Program-made: the position numbers and the translations under genes | In this document: positions 47,001 through 60,933 of the stretch, piece by piece | Position numbering within the stretch: the first letter of the stretch is position 1 | How the letters are laid out: the number at the start of each line of letters is the position of its first letter | NCBI RefSeq assembly: GCF_000208745.1 | Contig: NC_030854.1 | Location: 1,271,539-1,335,538 of the forward strand | Length of the DNA stretch: 64,000 nucleotides | Reading direction: 5' to 3' | DNA from: Theobroma cacao | Lineage: Eukaryota; Streptophyta; Magnoliopsida; Malvales; Malvaceae | The notes under the pieces: model-generated | Databases searched by the model: none | Told to the model about the DNA's origin: nothing | Seen by the model: the letters and a program-made list of their open reading frames with translations, nothing else

Positions 47001-50000
47001 TAGACTATAAGTAGATTCCCACAAAGTAACAGGAAACGCATTTAGTGAAAAAGGAAGATTCTTTGTCATTGTAACACTGTTTGTTAAATAATCCCTGCAA
47101 ACATAGTAATTTTTCCTTTTTGGTTTCTGGGTGTTATTCCGTGTAATACTGAAATTGCTTTAGGGAACCAAACGAAAGGGGATCCCTTGACGTTGCAATC
47201 TGAACGCAGTGGGCATAATAGGCAAGAAAGAACTTGGGGTAGTGGCTGATGGGACAGTCTTCTTCTCTGGAAATTTTGATGGATAATCCCTGATGGATTT
47301 ATCTTCTGATTAAAGGCATTGCCGACTCATCCTGCAATTTCCTACTTCCCCTCTGTGATGCCTTTTTGGTGATCATGGGTCATTGTTTTATCGATTTAAC
47401 AGCAAGAAGATTAAAGCAGCAATCTTCTTTCTTTTTGGAGGAAATTTGCCAAACAAATCTTGAAGAATCACAAGATTTGGATTCCAAATTACCCACTTGT
47501 TGCTGTTTGATTGCCTGATGTGCAGTAAAAAGTGAGATTAACACAAAATGTGGAGGTGTCAAGTCAGTAATTTTTATCGTGTTTAGTTAACACGTTCCAT
47601 CAGATTTCACGTATAACATCTGTTATATTTCTGTTACGAGATAATGACTCAATTGAGTAAAATAAAAAAACAAGAATTCAATTGGATAATATTAGAGATT
47701 CAATTGCAAAAACATGTGCAGTTAAACATGTTTACCGCATGCATCATTAGACTTAAAAATTCAGCAAAGAGTTAGTAAACTGTGCTAATGAATTTCATCG
47801 TGAAATTATGATATTCAACCATGGATTATAAAGTAAAGAGGAAAATGATGTTGGAAATTCAATTGCCCGACACCTTTCTTCCCCCAAAGATCACCAATCA
47901 AAAGTTGGGAATTCGTGGCAATGTAATCAAAAGCATGCAAGAACATCACAAATCTGCACGTGAAGAATAAGCGATTCATTTTGAAGATCATGACGCTTTG
48001 ATTGACTAGACATGACTTGAACAAAATAAAAGAGGAGAGCAAAGAGAAAGAGAAAGACAACAACCCCCGCATCCAGGGAGACACCCCTTGGCTCAGCCTT
48101 ACTTATCAGATACAAAAGAGGCAAAGCAGAGCACATCAGGAGAAGAGACTAGAAAAAGATGAAAGCCACTTTGGTCTCAAATCATGGCCATTAGGCATAA
48201 AGTAGTACACTAATTATCCTTGAATTGCCTTCAGCTGTTTCAATGATTATGTTATGCTAAACTGGAAGATTATTCATCTAAGTACTTCAGCATTTAGCCT
48301 TATCTGTATTGATGACAAGCGGATGTATTCTTTGGGTCAATTCAGTTTCGAAAATTAGATTTTATTAAACGTTTTAGATCAAAGTCAGTTCGAACATCTA
48401 AAATTTCAATGATAGCGTCAAAATAATAACAGCAATCATACAGATTATAGACTAAATCAACAGAATTTATTAACAGACAAAACACTTAAAAGTCTTCTCT
48501 TTAGAGTGATTGGAATTTGGAAATGGGAATGCCGCCATTGTTGAATCTCAAATTAGAAATGGTCCCATTTTTTTTTCTGTGGTACAGAGAGCAAATAAGT
48601 CCATAAAATCAAAGAGAGAACAAAATCTCAACGCTTGGTCCTCTATCCCTCTGGATTTCTACTTGAAAGCAACATCATGATGAATGCATGTGGCTCATGT
48701 GTTAAATTCTTCCATGCACATATAGAAGTAAAGCAGAATATATCCGTCAATAATGACATTGGCACTCATATTTTCTTAAATTCCTCCTTTTCGTATGAAC
48801 ATGCATAATGTGTTACATGATAATGATACCCCCAATGGCTGGAAATACAGCTGGTCTATTGAAACAATGAATTTTGAACCTTGGAATCGAAAATTTGAAC
48901 ATCAAAGGTCGAACTCATTGCCAGTTTTAGTTTAAAAGAACGAATTTGAAAGAAAAAAACAGATGGTGACCTGCCAGAATTTGCTCAAAGAAAATTGATG
49001 CTGGCAGCTGGGGCCAATCCTCTTTTCTGCATGTAAATCATTTCTTGTTAACCACAGCTTTCCTGGGGTTTGATTATGAAGTGCTAGACATGTGCCAATA
49101 CAAGAGGGGAACTATCAAAGGAGTAACTAACCCCCCAAAAAGGACAAAAGAAAAAAGATCACATGGTCCATATTGCATACGGAAAGTTCACCATGACAAC
49201 ACCCACCATCCTTTGCTTCAGTTGAATTAATGGTTCAGGCAAAGGATAAAGTCCACCAATCTTTCCTCTTGAAAAGCTTGCTAAGTTAAGTTGAACACAT
49301 TTTGGTCTTGTCAAAACATTTTTAGTATGTAATTAACAGTACTCTCTCTTGTTTATTTTAATCTCTTTGATGAATGTTGAATTATGATGTTCTATGGGGA
49401 GAGTGCTCAGACCACCATGGAAAAAGGTTTATGCCATTTAATCAACCACAGCCACTCAGACCCCCTCATGCCTCTGAGATATAAAGCAGTTGACATCAGA
49501 TTTAAATAAATAGTTGTTTTATAATGGCATTGCGTTTTATTGCAGAGTTGAATTATCTGTCTGATCTTTTCAACTCATCCTCTAATTTATATCTTTTGGC
49601 TTGTGTTCTCTTTGGGCCAAGTGTTTATTATTTAGTATTGCTCCATTTTCAGCCTAATGATTCCAAGAGATAGATAAAAGATCATTATAGCATGACATGA
49701 GGACTACATTTTTTTTCTTAATAAAAAACATTAATGTTCACATGTTAAAAGAATTTGATATGAACAAATAAGAACTCAATTTTTTCTTCCTTGAATATAT
49801 ACTTCAATTTCAAATCACTGATATGCATGAAGTGTTATACTCACACTATCTTAATTGAAAGATACCTTTAAACTATAGTTTGCAGTATTTAAGCCAAACC
49901 CAAACATGTGAAAGTTCTGCAATTTCTATACAAATCATTTCCAATATGCTTAACCACCCATTTTGGAGGAATTTAGGTGACATAACTGGGTGCCACTAAG

Positions 50001-51689
50001 GGCATCTGAGAATATAGATTTGATTAGAAAAGGCAGCAATTTCTTCTTCTCTCTTTTCAGCAGGCATGATATCAATATGTCACTATTTCTTTAGTAGTTG
50101 AGAAAACTATTTAATTTTATGTGGAGGGAAGAAAATGGGCCATTAAGCTTTGGAAATGATCTTTTACTTTACACGTTCTTTAATTTTTAATGGTTTTTTA
50201 CTGTTTATTTATAGAGAAAAACTCCATTTACATCTTTTATGATTTCAATTTTTCTCGCACGACACTTATAATTTTTTTAATTACACTCTGTGGATAACTT
50301 TTGATCTCACAAAAAGTGAACCTATTTGTTTAGGTTTAATGGTATTTTTGTAATTTTACAGAGTAAAAAATTATTCACAATGTGCTAATTGAGAAAAAAA
50401 TATATAAAATATTACATGGAAAAAATTGAAATAACGAGAAATGTAAGTGGAGTTTACCTTTATTTAAATTGTTTATATTAATAATTATATCATTAGCAAT
50501 TAAAATATTAAGACGATTGAGTAAATGTGACACATGCTAGGATTATATATATTTCTTATCAATACTATTAGTCATAATCATGAACTTAGGACTAAGGATT
50601 AAATATTTGGGTCTAAGAGGAAGGGGTATTAACTACTACCACAAACAAAAATTCTTTTAAAACAAGACAAAAAAATTAATTATTATAACTTGTTTAATAA
50701 ACAGAAGACACTAAAAGACCTAGTGCTTATTGTTGTCATTACTTTTGTAAATTAGAAAAGAAAGCTCACTTTGCCAGAGATTCGTATCTGGCAGAATCAT
50801 ATTCATAGAAAGTTAAATTAACTTAGTAATATCTCCTTTTTTCCAAAGAATTATATTAATTAACATATATACATGTAAGTAAAGTAGATATGGATAAACC
50901 CATAAAGGAATTAGAAAGAGTTCCCCCTTAGTATATAATCTAGCTGGTCAATGAAGGAAAAAAAATGAAAAAGTAAATTTGGTTGACTGAAAAAATACAA
51001 TATATATATATATATATTCGTTTACTAATAAAAATTAATGGGCATAAAGCACTGCAAAAGCAATTCATTCCTCTACTATATATATATATATATTATACAC
51101 TATCAAGAGCTATAAGGGGGGATTGGGAATTCTAGTTTTGACACCAACCTTTCTAATACAAAATTAATTTCGTAAAAAACCCAACAAAAATTCATCAAAA
51201 TATTTGGATGAAAAATTAATGTATTTTTTTAATATATATAAAAGTATAGACTGTTAGGTTAAACTTACATTGTCGGTGTAAAAATTGACAAATGAGAAAA
51301 GATTTATGCTGACCAATTATTCAAAGCCATATTGGAAGGAAACAAACACATTTTCTACTAGCTAGTTTGTTGCTTTCGATTATGGAATATAGTTTTGGAT
51401 ATGGACATTCACTAACCTATAGACCTTAGTTTTTTTCCTTTTTTTTTGGGACTTTGGTGTTGATGCCATTCCCATCTTTATACATCATATAACTATGACG
51501 TTGTCAGCTGGACGGAAGGATATTTCTTTCCATCAAACAAAACTTCTCTAGAAGGGAACTAGTTTTTATCCCATGTAAGCTAACACTGTATTTCTATATT
51601 TTTTTTTGCTGAGGGGGGTTGTGGTGGATAAGTTTATCCTGTTCTTCTTTCGCACTACAGTGAGTCAACAAAGTAAACCTTTTCCCCAC
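44048..51689. other. Long intergenic region, no gene recognised
   Basis: About 7.6 kb of AT-rich sequence. The beginning is the 3' flank of the plastid-protein gene. Open frames are short (at most 129 codons, 46107-46496) and show no domain, splice structure or duplicated counterpart. AT microsatellites are at 51001-51017 and 51077-51094. The last part is the NPF promoter. Confidence 0.55.
51001..51094. repeat. Two (TA)n microsatellites
   Basis: TA runs at 51001-51017 and 51077-51094, separated by 59 bp, upstream of the NPF gene. Confidence 0.85.
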
Positions 51690-51696
51690 TATAAAA
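51690..51696 (+). promoter_or_regulatory. Probable TATA box of the NPF gene
   Basis: TATAAAA, 145 bp upstream of the ATG at 51841, followed by a CT-rich leader. Confidence 0.55.
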
Positions 51697-51840
51697 CGAG
51701 GTACCAGGCATAGCTTTTTCTGCCACAAATCATCTCTTAATTTCCCTCTCTTTTTAGCATAAACATAGTATCTCTTTCGCTATTCTGTGTTGCTATTTTT
51801 TTGCTGCTTTTGTTTGCTAGAGAGGCTGTAGTGAGTGAAG

Positions 51841-54800
51841 ATGGTTCTGGAGCAGAGAAAAGGAAAAGAAATGAGAGATGTTGGTGATGAAGAGAAATGG
51901 GTTTATGATTCTTCTGTGGATCATAAAGGAAGAGTTCCACTTCGAGCTTCCACCGGTGTTTGGAAAGCCTCCCTCTTCATTATCGGTAAGGAATAAACCG
52001 AAAGAAAACCTCCCCCCCACTATCATATATATCGTTTCATGTCATAATATAAAAAAATAGGACAGCCATGAGGATTTGATTCTTTTGTGTCTTATCCATC
52101 CTTTGGTTGCCAAGACAAGGCAAAGGAATTAAAAGTCATTTCAAGAATTTTCTTTTCTTTTTTCCTGTTGCTGCTTCTCCTTGGGGGGTGTTTCATTGCT
52201 TTAACCTAAACCATTGACAGTTTGCTTTGGCAATGCTACAAATCCCAATCCTCTTGCCTCCATTTTCTTACAATTAAGCAGTTCTTTTTCATCTCACTTC
52301 ATCTTTTCTGAAGAGTTAAGGTTGTCTTTAACCGCTTCTTGCTTTACCGTAAATTTTTGTGCTAAGCTTGGATTTAATGCTAAGGCATGAAATTACCCCC
52401 TTGCTTTTGCTTACATGTGAAAACCAGTGTTTTTGTCCAGATCCTAATTAAGAACCCTGGCTGTCACTTTTGGAGTGTAATAACTTGCCAATAATCTTTA
52501 ATTATAGTTAAAATAACAGTAACTTGTTTGGGTAGATGTAATGAAAATCTGAGAATTCATCATGTGCATGGTATAGAGGAAAATTATCATCTTACATCAT
52601 TTATGATATGATTTCATTTTCTCTTTTTCTTTCTTGAACATGCATAATGAGTGAAAGTTTCAGTAGGTGATATTTGTATATATCACACCTATTCCATTTT
52701 TTGTCCTCGCATTTCTTGTTTGTCCTTGTTCACTATGACTGTGAATATACAGTCATATGTTCTAGTTAAGAAGTTTCCAAACAAATCATTTGATTAATAG
52801 TAATCGGTAAAGGGTAGAGAGAGCATGCATGATCATAAACCATGATGATAATTTCTTTGAAGTCCTTGATGAAATTAGAGAACATATGTATGTTCAAATT
52901 CAGGTATATGCTATAGTAGCTAGCCAGGGTGGATAAAATGGAATAGAAAACCAAATATAGGTATAAACCGTCATTGATATTTAGCATATCAAGTAGCAGT
53001 AAGAAAGTCTGTTTCACATGATTCCCATCCATGCGGTCCTTGTGACAAACAGAAGAATATTTTTGCAAGTTTTCAAGTTGGGCAAAAGAAATGGTAGCCA
53101 TACATCAGCTTATGGAAATAGTGTCAAATATACGTAGTAAGATACCAAAGGTGGAAGGTGGGGGAGCCACTGCAGCACTGCTGCCATTCTAGTATTCTGC
53201 TGACCACACAGAAGCAAAGACGAAGGTCATGTACAGAGCTTGCATGAATACTCTTTAGGATCAGTGAAAGTGCCACAAATAAAAATTTTCTTGGACTTGC
53301 TGCCTTCGTTCCGCAAATGGGTCTCCTGTTTTGAACTGCCCTCTATAAATTTGACATTCCAACACTTTTGTTTTGGTTTTCCCTCTTTGCTTGAGAGTTG
53401 GGGTTTGATTTAAGCACAGTGCAAATTTGATATAATTGGTTCTTCAGTATGTGTAATTAAGTCCACGTTAAGAAAACTAATAGTAGAATTGTAGAAAAGG
53501 CCCTACTGCTTTTTCTGCAGTCAAAGGGCAGCCTTTAATTTGCAACAAGAACAAATGCCTAAGGTCCACAGCAACAGCTCAAACCATAGCAGGTCAATAA
53601 GGGGGAAAGAACATGCATGTCCCAGATTATAGAATAGTCTTTATCACAATTATTTTGACACTGATTTGCATTCTGATTTCAACCCAAATAAACATTTAGT
53701 AATAGTTACTGATTCATTGAACCAGATGATAACAAGTACTACCTTTCTTCCCTGACTAATTCTACATTAAAAAGGTAAAACTTTTTTTAATCTTATGTGA
53801 TATTGATTTCAGCAATCGAGTTCAGTGAAAGGTTGAGTTACTTTGGGATAGCGACAAGTTTGATCATTTACCTGACCAAGGTGATCCACCAAGACCTCAA
53901 GACAGCAGCAAGGAGCGTCAACTACTGGGCTGGGGTCACGACACTGATGCCACTACTTGGAGGGTTCATTGCTGATGCATACTTGGGCCGGTTCTCGACG
54001 GTTCTGGTTTCATGCATCGCCTACCTTTTGGTAATGTCATTCACGGTTATATTCCACTCTAGAAACAGCATTGCTTCAGTTTATTTTTGTCCTTAAGACC
54101 AAGAGTAACATCTGATAAGTTCAAAGCTACCATCAAGAAGATATATTATAAGTCGAAGTTAAAATCCTACTTTAGACAGTTTTGATGGAGGACTTAGTCT
54201 GAATAGGCCCATTGAACAATTGGGTTTGATGGAGGACTTGTTTATTCAACAATCACATGAAAAGCTGACCCCATGGGCTTTGCCTAGCCCATAGAAATTC
54301 ATCATCGAAATTCTGTTCTTTTTCGATGAATTCTTCCGTTTACAATATTCAGAAGCAGTGTTTGAAAATTTGCTTATTAACTAATCTTTCATTGGGAAAA
54401 AAAAAACAGGGTTTGCTTCTCTTGACAATGTCCTGGTTTGTGCCAAGCTTAAAGGCCTGCGATGCTGATGTGTGTGATGAGCCTAGGAAGATTCATGAAG
54501 TGGTCTTCTTCCTTGCCATATACTTGGTCTCCATTGGAACAGGAGGCCATAAACCTTCATTGGAGAGCTTTGGAGCTGATCAGTTTGACGATGATCACTC
54601 TGAAGAGAGGAAGAAGAAGATGTCCTTCTTCAACTGGTGGAACTTTGGCCTTTGCTGTGGACTCTTATTCGGCGTCACTGTGGTTGTTTACGTGCAAGAC
54701 CATGTCAACTGGGGGGCTGCAGATATTATTCTGGCCTTAGTTATGGCTTGGTCGCTGTTGATCTTCATTATTGGACGGCCATATTACCGTTACAGGGTGC

Positions 54801-55891
54801 CATCAGGAAGCCCATTGACGCCAATGCTACAGGTTCTTGTAGCTGCCATTTCCAAAAGAAAACTGCCTCACCCATCCAATCCTGCAGACTTGTACGAGGT
54901 TCCCAAGTCACAGAAGGCTCAGGGGAGGCTTTTGTGCCACACCAAGAAACTTAAGTAGGATAGATACTTTGTCTTTAATATTGATAATAGAATTCCCCTC
55001 CAATTTCTAATTAATGCTGTGCCTTTCAGGTTCCTTGACAGAGCTGCCATTATTGAAGACAATGAAAATTCAATTGACAAACAGAATCCCTGGAGACTTG
55101 CAACTGTTACCAAGGTTGAGGAGATGAAGCTTGTTCTGAACATGATTCCCATATGGCTAGCTACCTTACCTTTCGGAATTTGTGTAGCACAAGCTTCCAC
55201 ATTCTTCATCAAACAAGGGGCCACTATGAACCGAAACATTGGCAATTTCGTGATTCCGCCAGCCTCGATCTTCTCTCTAGCAGCCATTGGCATGATAATC
55301 TCCGTAACCATCTATGAAAAGGTCCTCGTACCAGCACTCAGGAAAACAACAGGGAACGAACGAGGCATCAAAATCCTCCAGAGAATTGGTATAGGAATGG
55401 CTTTCTCAGTAGCTACAATGGTAGTTGCAGCCCTGGTCGAGAGAAAGAGATTGGCTGCTGTGAAAAAGGACCCGGTACATGGCTCCCTCTCCATGAGTGT
55501 GTTCTGGTTAGCACCACAGTTCGTCATCATCGGTGCTGGAGACGGGTTCGCTCTGGTCGGCCTGCAAGAGTACTTTTATGACCAAGTTCCAGATTCTATG
55601 AGAAGCTTAGGCATTGCATTTTACCTGAGCGTGATTGGAGCTGCAAACTTCCTTAGCAGCCTGCTGATAACACTTGTTGATCACGTCACAGAGAAAGGAG
55701 GGAAGAGCTGGTTTGGCAAGGATTTGAACAGCAGCCGCTTAGACAATTTCTACTGGCTGTTAGCAATCATGACCATGGCCAACCTGTGCGTCTATATGTT
55801 CCTGGCAAAGCGTTACTCTTACAAAAACATCCAGAGTTTGGCTGTAGCTAATTGCAATGAAGAAGATGATAATGCTGGATCAATGGCCTGA
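51841..55891 (+). CDS. NRT1/PTR family (NPF, group 5-like) transporter
   Basis: Four exons: 51841-51985, 53813-54030, 54410-54954 and 55030-55891; GT-AG introns (the first 1.8 kb), consistent phases, 589 aa. The N-terminal cytosolic part includes HKGRVPLRASTGVWKASLFI, followed by helix 1 with the ExxER proton-coupling motif (EFSER). The PTR signature region (SVNYWAGVTTLMPLLGGFIA) and FLAIYLVSIGTGGHKPSLES follow; about twelve membrane helices are expected with the usual charged loop after helix 6 (about 250-330). The Lys in the loop after helix 4 region (GGHKP) is present. NPF proteins are proton-coupled importers of nitrate, peptides, hormones or glucosinolates; the substrate cannot be read from sequence. 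The closest group from memory is NPF5. Confidence 0.93.
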
Positions 55892-57085
55892 TATTAATTA
55901 TAACTCGTTGAGCTTATATAAATAAGCTAATTAATGCTATTTTTTAGCATTTCCTAGAGTAAGTTAGTGTTCAAGTAAGGTAAATTAGTAATATATTTTA
56001 GCATATTACTGGTCTCTCATTTGATGTCATTTTCATTATTTAATTTACACCATGTGTTCAATTTAACATTATTAACTAAAAATCTTAAATCATAAACACT
56101 ATATTTTAATAATAAAAATAAATAATCTACCAGTAAAAGTGACATGTTAATATAAAAAATTTACATGAAAGAAACACTAAGTAGTACTAGCCTGTTTCAA
56201 GCCATGGACATCTTGTTTCAAACCAACCTAACGAATCATGGAGGATATATTGATGAAGGTTTGAAGAAACTGCTTGTGACCGTTATCGTAGAGGTTGATG
56301 TTTAGGTACATTGACCTCGTAGAAAGCTGTAAAGTGCCCTTTTGCTCGACATTATCAGTGGGCAACCCCATGCTAACAACAAGTGGGTGAAGGTGGGGTC
56401 TTTGCCAAAACTAGGAAGGACTTGGCCATAGATCAAAAGGGCATTTTCCATTTCCTTGACCAAAAGTAACTCAGCCAGAAGAAAGAAAAGGGGAAGAAAG
56501 AAGAAAAGTAACTAAAAATCTAATCTTTAAGAATTTGGGACAAAGGGAGAAAATTCTGAATTGAATTCTTGTTGCCATGTTAATGAAGTTTCATAAATTT
56601 AGGTTTGGTCCCCCTTCTTCCCTCAAGTGACGGATTGCTTTTGTTTCAACTTTACTTTTTATTTCCTCTTCAATAATTGAATTTTTTTTTTTCACTTTTA
56701 ATTAAACCCAACATTGCATATTAATTTCTCGTTTCATATGTGATACCAAAGACAAGAAGACACGAATCCGTATTTACATCAACAGACACCATAAAGAAGT
56801 ATTTTATAACATTAAGTATAGACAACATTGCATAGTAATTTTGGACCGTTATTGTTATTTTAAAATGCCTTTTTTTTTACCCGAATCAATAGGATAAGAA
56901 TAAAACAAAGATAATTGACAAAAAATAAATGATGGATCATTTCATTTGGATTTGGACAAGAAATAGTACATTTGTATATAAACAATTCAAAGTTTTAAGG
57001 CTTGGAATGCTAATACAATTTGCACATCTTTGCAATATTTGTTAAAAATAAATTTAAAAAAAAAAACAGTAATGGTTTAAAAAAA
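55892..57085. other. Convergent intergenic spacer, NPF to GLOX
   Basis: AT-rich DNA holding 3' UTRs of two convergent genes. No other gene is seen. Confidence 0.6.
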
Positions 57086-58705
57086 TTAAACAATTTTAGA
57101 AACCACACGAACCCAGCGTGCGACACTTGGCACGCCCTGGTTAACTGCAAATACCATATAATAACCCGGGGGAGCAACCGCTCCACTAGGCGGCGCCGTA
57201 CACTTAATCCTATACCGACCGTCTTCTGGAACCGACGGTGCAACGTTAAGTTTGACCAACCTTTGACCCTGCGAAAACGAATGTGTGGCGAAAGGCGCGC
57301 TGGCGAAATTAACCTCCACAATTCCCACAACCGGCAACGAAACCGACACAAAAACATCGAACGCCTCGCCGTAGCGTACCGTTTCCGGAATTCCCTCGAT
57401 TACGGGTCGGATATTGGCCCGATCGGGAGATAAATACTCCGGCCAAAATGCTTCGAGCCTCAGTTCGGTCGGCAATTCAACGGCGAATTTATAAAAGTAA
57501 TGCGGGTTACTACCCGCTATTAAAACCCGCCCATCAGGTAACAAGTTGGCGGTTGAATGGTACATTCTGGGAACCTTTCCCGGGTTCAAAGTCATGAAAC
57601 GTAAACCAGCCGGTTGATCGGGTCGGTAAAGAAGCGGATATAAACACGGGTTGGAAGCCATCTCGAAACCTTGGGTCCCGGCTTGAGCTCCATTGATGAT
57701 CAGCGAATCACCTGTCGGAAGCATCACCATATCTCCCATGATCCTCCCGAATGGCATATCCTCCATTTCCCAACCCGGCTTTGGATCAGTTGCTACAATT
57801 CGCCCACAGCTGCCGTGCGCTGGAGTATCGGTACTCCTCTCGATGAAAGCCCCGTATTGGGCTCCACCGCAGATAACAATCACAGCCGTTGAAAAATCAC
57901 CTTCGAGAGCTAACATCACCGACGACCCAGCTGAGGGATAATTCCGCGGGCCCCCCGATAACGCTGGGTAATCACGAATTACTTTATTGACCTCGTGGTC
58001 GTACATTACTGCTTTGTTATTGGCGAAGATGAAAAGGTGACCGTTGGGAAGGAGGTGGACGTAAGGGTACAAATTGTCCATTTGCTTATCTTCCACGTCT
58101 GCAAGGAATTTCAGTTCAATGGCGCCGTTTTTCCTCGGTGGAAAATACTCAACGGTATTCGTTCCTCTCCCTCCGACGATGATTACAGTTCCGTCCGGCA
58201 AGATTTGGTTCGTTGCATACCATCTGCCGTTAACTAACTCCACGTCTCTGAGCTCCACCCAATCGCAGAACCCGGTGGGTTCACACGGTTCGAATTTCCG
58301 GATCTTTTTAAACCCGTCCAAGTCTCCTCCAGTCTGTAGAAGTGTCCCGTCGGGGAGGAACTGACCCGAGGAGCACCAAGTGTCGGTGAGAATCATCAAC
58401 GGTCGGATGTGGTTGGTTTGCGGATCGAAAACGACGGAGTGAGCGTAACAGTCCTTTTTGAGGATAACGTCTGTCGGGTCGATACGGCAGTGGCCTTTGG
58501 GTAGCATTTTACGAGATGGTCCGATGTTGGTCCGGTCCAAAAGAACCACCGTATTGAAACGAGTAACCGCCGTGTGCATGGAGGCTATGCCAGCGTTCGG
58601 GACCAGGAGTTCCCACGTGCCGGGAAGCTGAGCCCTTACGGCTACCAGAGTCGTGAAAATTAAGACCTGCAGAAGCCATCGAGAAGAAGAAGAAGAGTTC
58701 TCCAT
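57086..58705 (-). CDS. Glyoxal oxidase-like aldehyde oxidase (GLOX type)
   Basis: Intronless, 539 aa, ATG at 58705. Residues 1-25 form a signal peptide (LLQVLIFTTLVAVRA). The rest is a galactose/glyoxal oxidase-type beta-propeller followed by a C-terminal immunoglobulin-like domain (DUF1929-like). The copper-radical residues are all present: Cys111 (DTWCSSGQFLPDG) and Tyr163 (RWYATNQILPDG) as the thioether pair, Tyr382-His383 (MYHSTANLLPDG) and His475 (THSFSQGQR). Kelch-like LPDG/GG repeats recur through the propeller. The family oxidises aldehydes and releases H2O2 outside the cell; plant members are tied to cell walls and pollen or stress. Its codons are clearly richer in G/C than the surrounding DNA. 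A GA/CT microsatellite lies in its leader. Confidence 0.94.
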   Translation of the reverse strand: MENSSSSSRWLLQVLIFTTLVAVRAQLPGTWELLVPNAGIASMHTAVTRFNTVVLLDRTNIGPSRKMLPKGHCRIDPTDVILKKDCYAHSVVFDPQTNHIRPLMILTDTWCSSGQFLPDGTLLQTGGDLDGFKKIRKFEPCEPTGFCDWVELRDVELVNGRWYATNQILPDGTVIIVGGRGTNTVEYFPPRKNGAIELKFLADVEDKQMDNLYPYVHLLPNGHLFIFANNKAVMYDHEVNKVIRDYPALSGGPRNYPSAGSSVMLALEGDFSTAVIVICGGAQYGAFIERSTDTPAHGSCGRIVATDPKPGWEMEDMPFGRIMGDMVMLPTGDSLIINGAQAGTQGFEMASNPCLYPLLYRPDQPAGLRFMTLNPGKVPRMYHSTANLLPDGRVLIAGSNPHYFYKFAVELPTELRLEAFWPEYLSPDRANIRPVIEGIPETVRYGEAFDVFVSVSLPVVGIVEVNFASAPFATHSFSQGQRLVKLNVAPSVPEDGRYRIKCTAPPSGAVAPPGYYMVFAVNQGVPSVARWVRVVSKIV

Positions 58706-58715
58706 TACAAACGAA

Positions 58716-58734
58716 AAGAGAGAGAGAGAGAGAG
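58716..58734. repeat. GA/CT microsatellite in the GLOX leader
   Basis: A short (AG)n run 11-29 bp upstream of the GLOX ATG, i.e. CT-rich in the transcript orientation, a common feature of plant 5' UTRs. Confidence 0.8.
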
Positions 58735-60933
58735 TTAGATGGTGGACACTGGAGACGAAAAGACACTACTTTAAAACGAGCTCGAGAGTACAGAGTGCGG
58801 GAACGTTCAGTGTAAGAAAATAAAAGCCAGCCGTCCGATCGAGGGGAATCTGTTCTGCATGTGGGAGTTATGGTTCACTGAATTCAACGGTAACGTTCGT
58901 AACAATGGGACCTTAAAAGCCGCTGAACTTTGACACGTAAGCAGTCGTTGTCGGGGTTAATTTTCCTTTGCTTACTGACGAAAGCCTGAAATTTGGAAGC
59001 ATGGGGGATAAGAGCACGTGGTGGATCAACATCTTCGATCGTGTAGTTTTTGTTGTGTATAATGGACTGATGTTCTTACCCAACATACGCAAGGAGGCAG
59101 GCAGGAGCGTCCTATCTTTACGTGTTTCTTACGTTTTGGCAAGTGGATTAAGATTCTGAGGCAGGCTTCGACTTCGAATCGGATAAGTAAAGAACAATGG
59201 CGGCCGTACCAACTTGGAAAGCTTAATTAACCCTTAATTCCGAATGATTTAAGTGAAGAAATTGATGTACAAAACCATGGGATTTTGCTTGCAGCCTAGC
59301 ACCTTTTACCGTCCTTCGGAAAGTACATTAGACTCGGTGCTTTTACTGTCAGTATGGCAGACTTATTTTGTCAAAGGTGATTCCCAATTGTTAAATTATT
59401 GATTTACTAATTTTTTTATCGAATAAGAATCTTTACCTTATTAATGAAATTGAAATGCTAATTCTTTTAACCCTAAACATAGCATTAATACGAGTAGGAG
59501 GTAAGAAACGAAGTACAATCACGAGACAGTAGAATTCTGTTCATGTACAATAACGAAACATGTTACGAACATATGTGCTTTAGTTCAGAGTGCTTTCAAT
59601 TTCTTCGGTGCATCAATGTTTAACTCAATCATTGAGGTTTTGGTTCTAATTGCTAGTAGCTACAAGCTAGTTGGTAGTTGCTACAACACAATGCCCGCAA
59701 TTAAATTGACTGGCTTGGTCATAGCGAGTGGGTTTAATAGTTTTATATGGTTATTTGGTGACACCTTCTCAGCGTAAACGTAAATACTCTTCATCATGAT
59801 TAACAGCACGAATAGACTGTTTCTTCCATTATGCAAAAGGAAGTCTCCGAGACCCTTTTCCTGAAAAAACTTTGTTCTCGAATCTAATTATACAGCCCCC
59901 CAACAGTCTTGCTTTCACTTTGCTGGTGAAAGTTAATTCGTTGATGTCTTTTCCATCTAAACTCCTGCCTTAATGGCCTATGGGTGTGTCAGTTCTAAGC
60001 GACTGCTGCTGGACCCATGATCGCCAAGGATATACATGAATATGAGCTCTCTATATGTCAGCATCAGCAGCAGTCAAATGGATCGAAAGTGCACGAACAT
60101 GGCCCGGGCTAGAATTTCACCATTCTGCCAAAGATGTCACCTTCCATAGATGGCGATGGTGACTAGAGAGTTTTGTTTCCAGTTCTTTCTCTCACATGGA
60201 ACTGCCAAAAGTTACAGAGAATGTTCTGTGAATTTGATCTGGGTAGGTTTAATGCTTAACGGTGAAGTAGATAACTAGTTGTTGTTCATTTGAGATGTTT
60301 TCTTTGTATATTGACGACAATTATCAGGAAGAGGACGCCAAGGACAACATGGCTCTTTTCTAGCCAAGTTTATATTCAGACTACCCTTATCTGTCAAAAC
60401 AGGTGCGGCTGTCGGTGACACCCTTGTGTCTAATTAGGTGTTCCTTATTGTTAAGTTTATCATTGCCCATTGATTAAAACTTTAACAACTAAGCTAATAT
60501 CTCTTTGGAATTCAGATTATGAATTCAGATTATGTATATTTTTTGTAGTGGCAAATATGAAGTTAGGGAATAACGGAATAATGTAACAAAAATCATTCAA
60601 AATTTTACACAATTAATAGAATAAAGAACAAAAAAAATCAAACACACTCGTAAAAATATAAGATATTTACGTAATTGAGGTTTTTGATGGCCTACTTCAG
60701 GACAGACAAAGATTCATTATCAAAAATCAAGAGAAACCTTTGTCCCACTTAAACGTAGATCTTTTTCTCGATTTAGACTCTCACAAGACTAGTTTAATCA
60801 TATTCTTTATTGAAGATTAAGTGTAAGAGTCTTATCTTAATCTACTTAGAATTCAAGACGGTGTTGACATTTTCGTATGAAAAAAAAGTTTATCCTATCT
60901 AATTAAGGTAATGGGTGATTTTGATTTTTGAGA

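Noticed and set aside
57020..57433. Open frames on the plus strand across GLOX (also 57671-58364)
   Set aside because: They are antisense shadows of the G/C-rich GLOX coding frame and have no motif.
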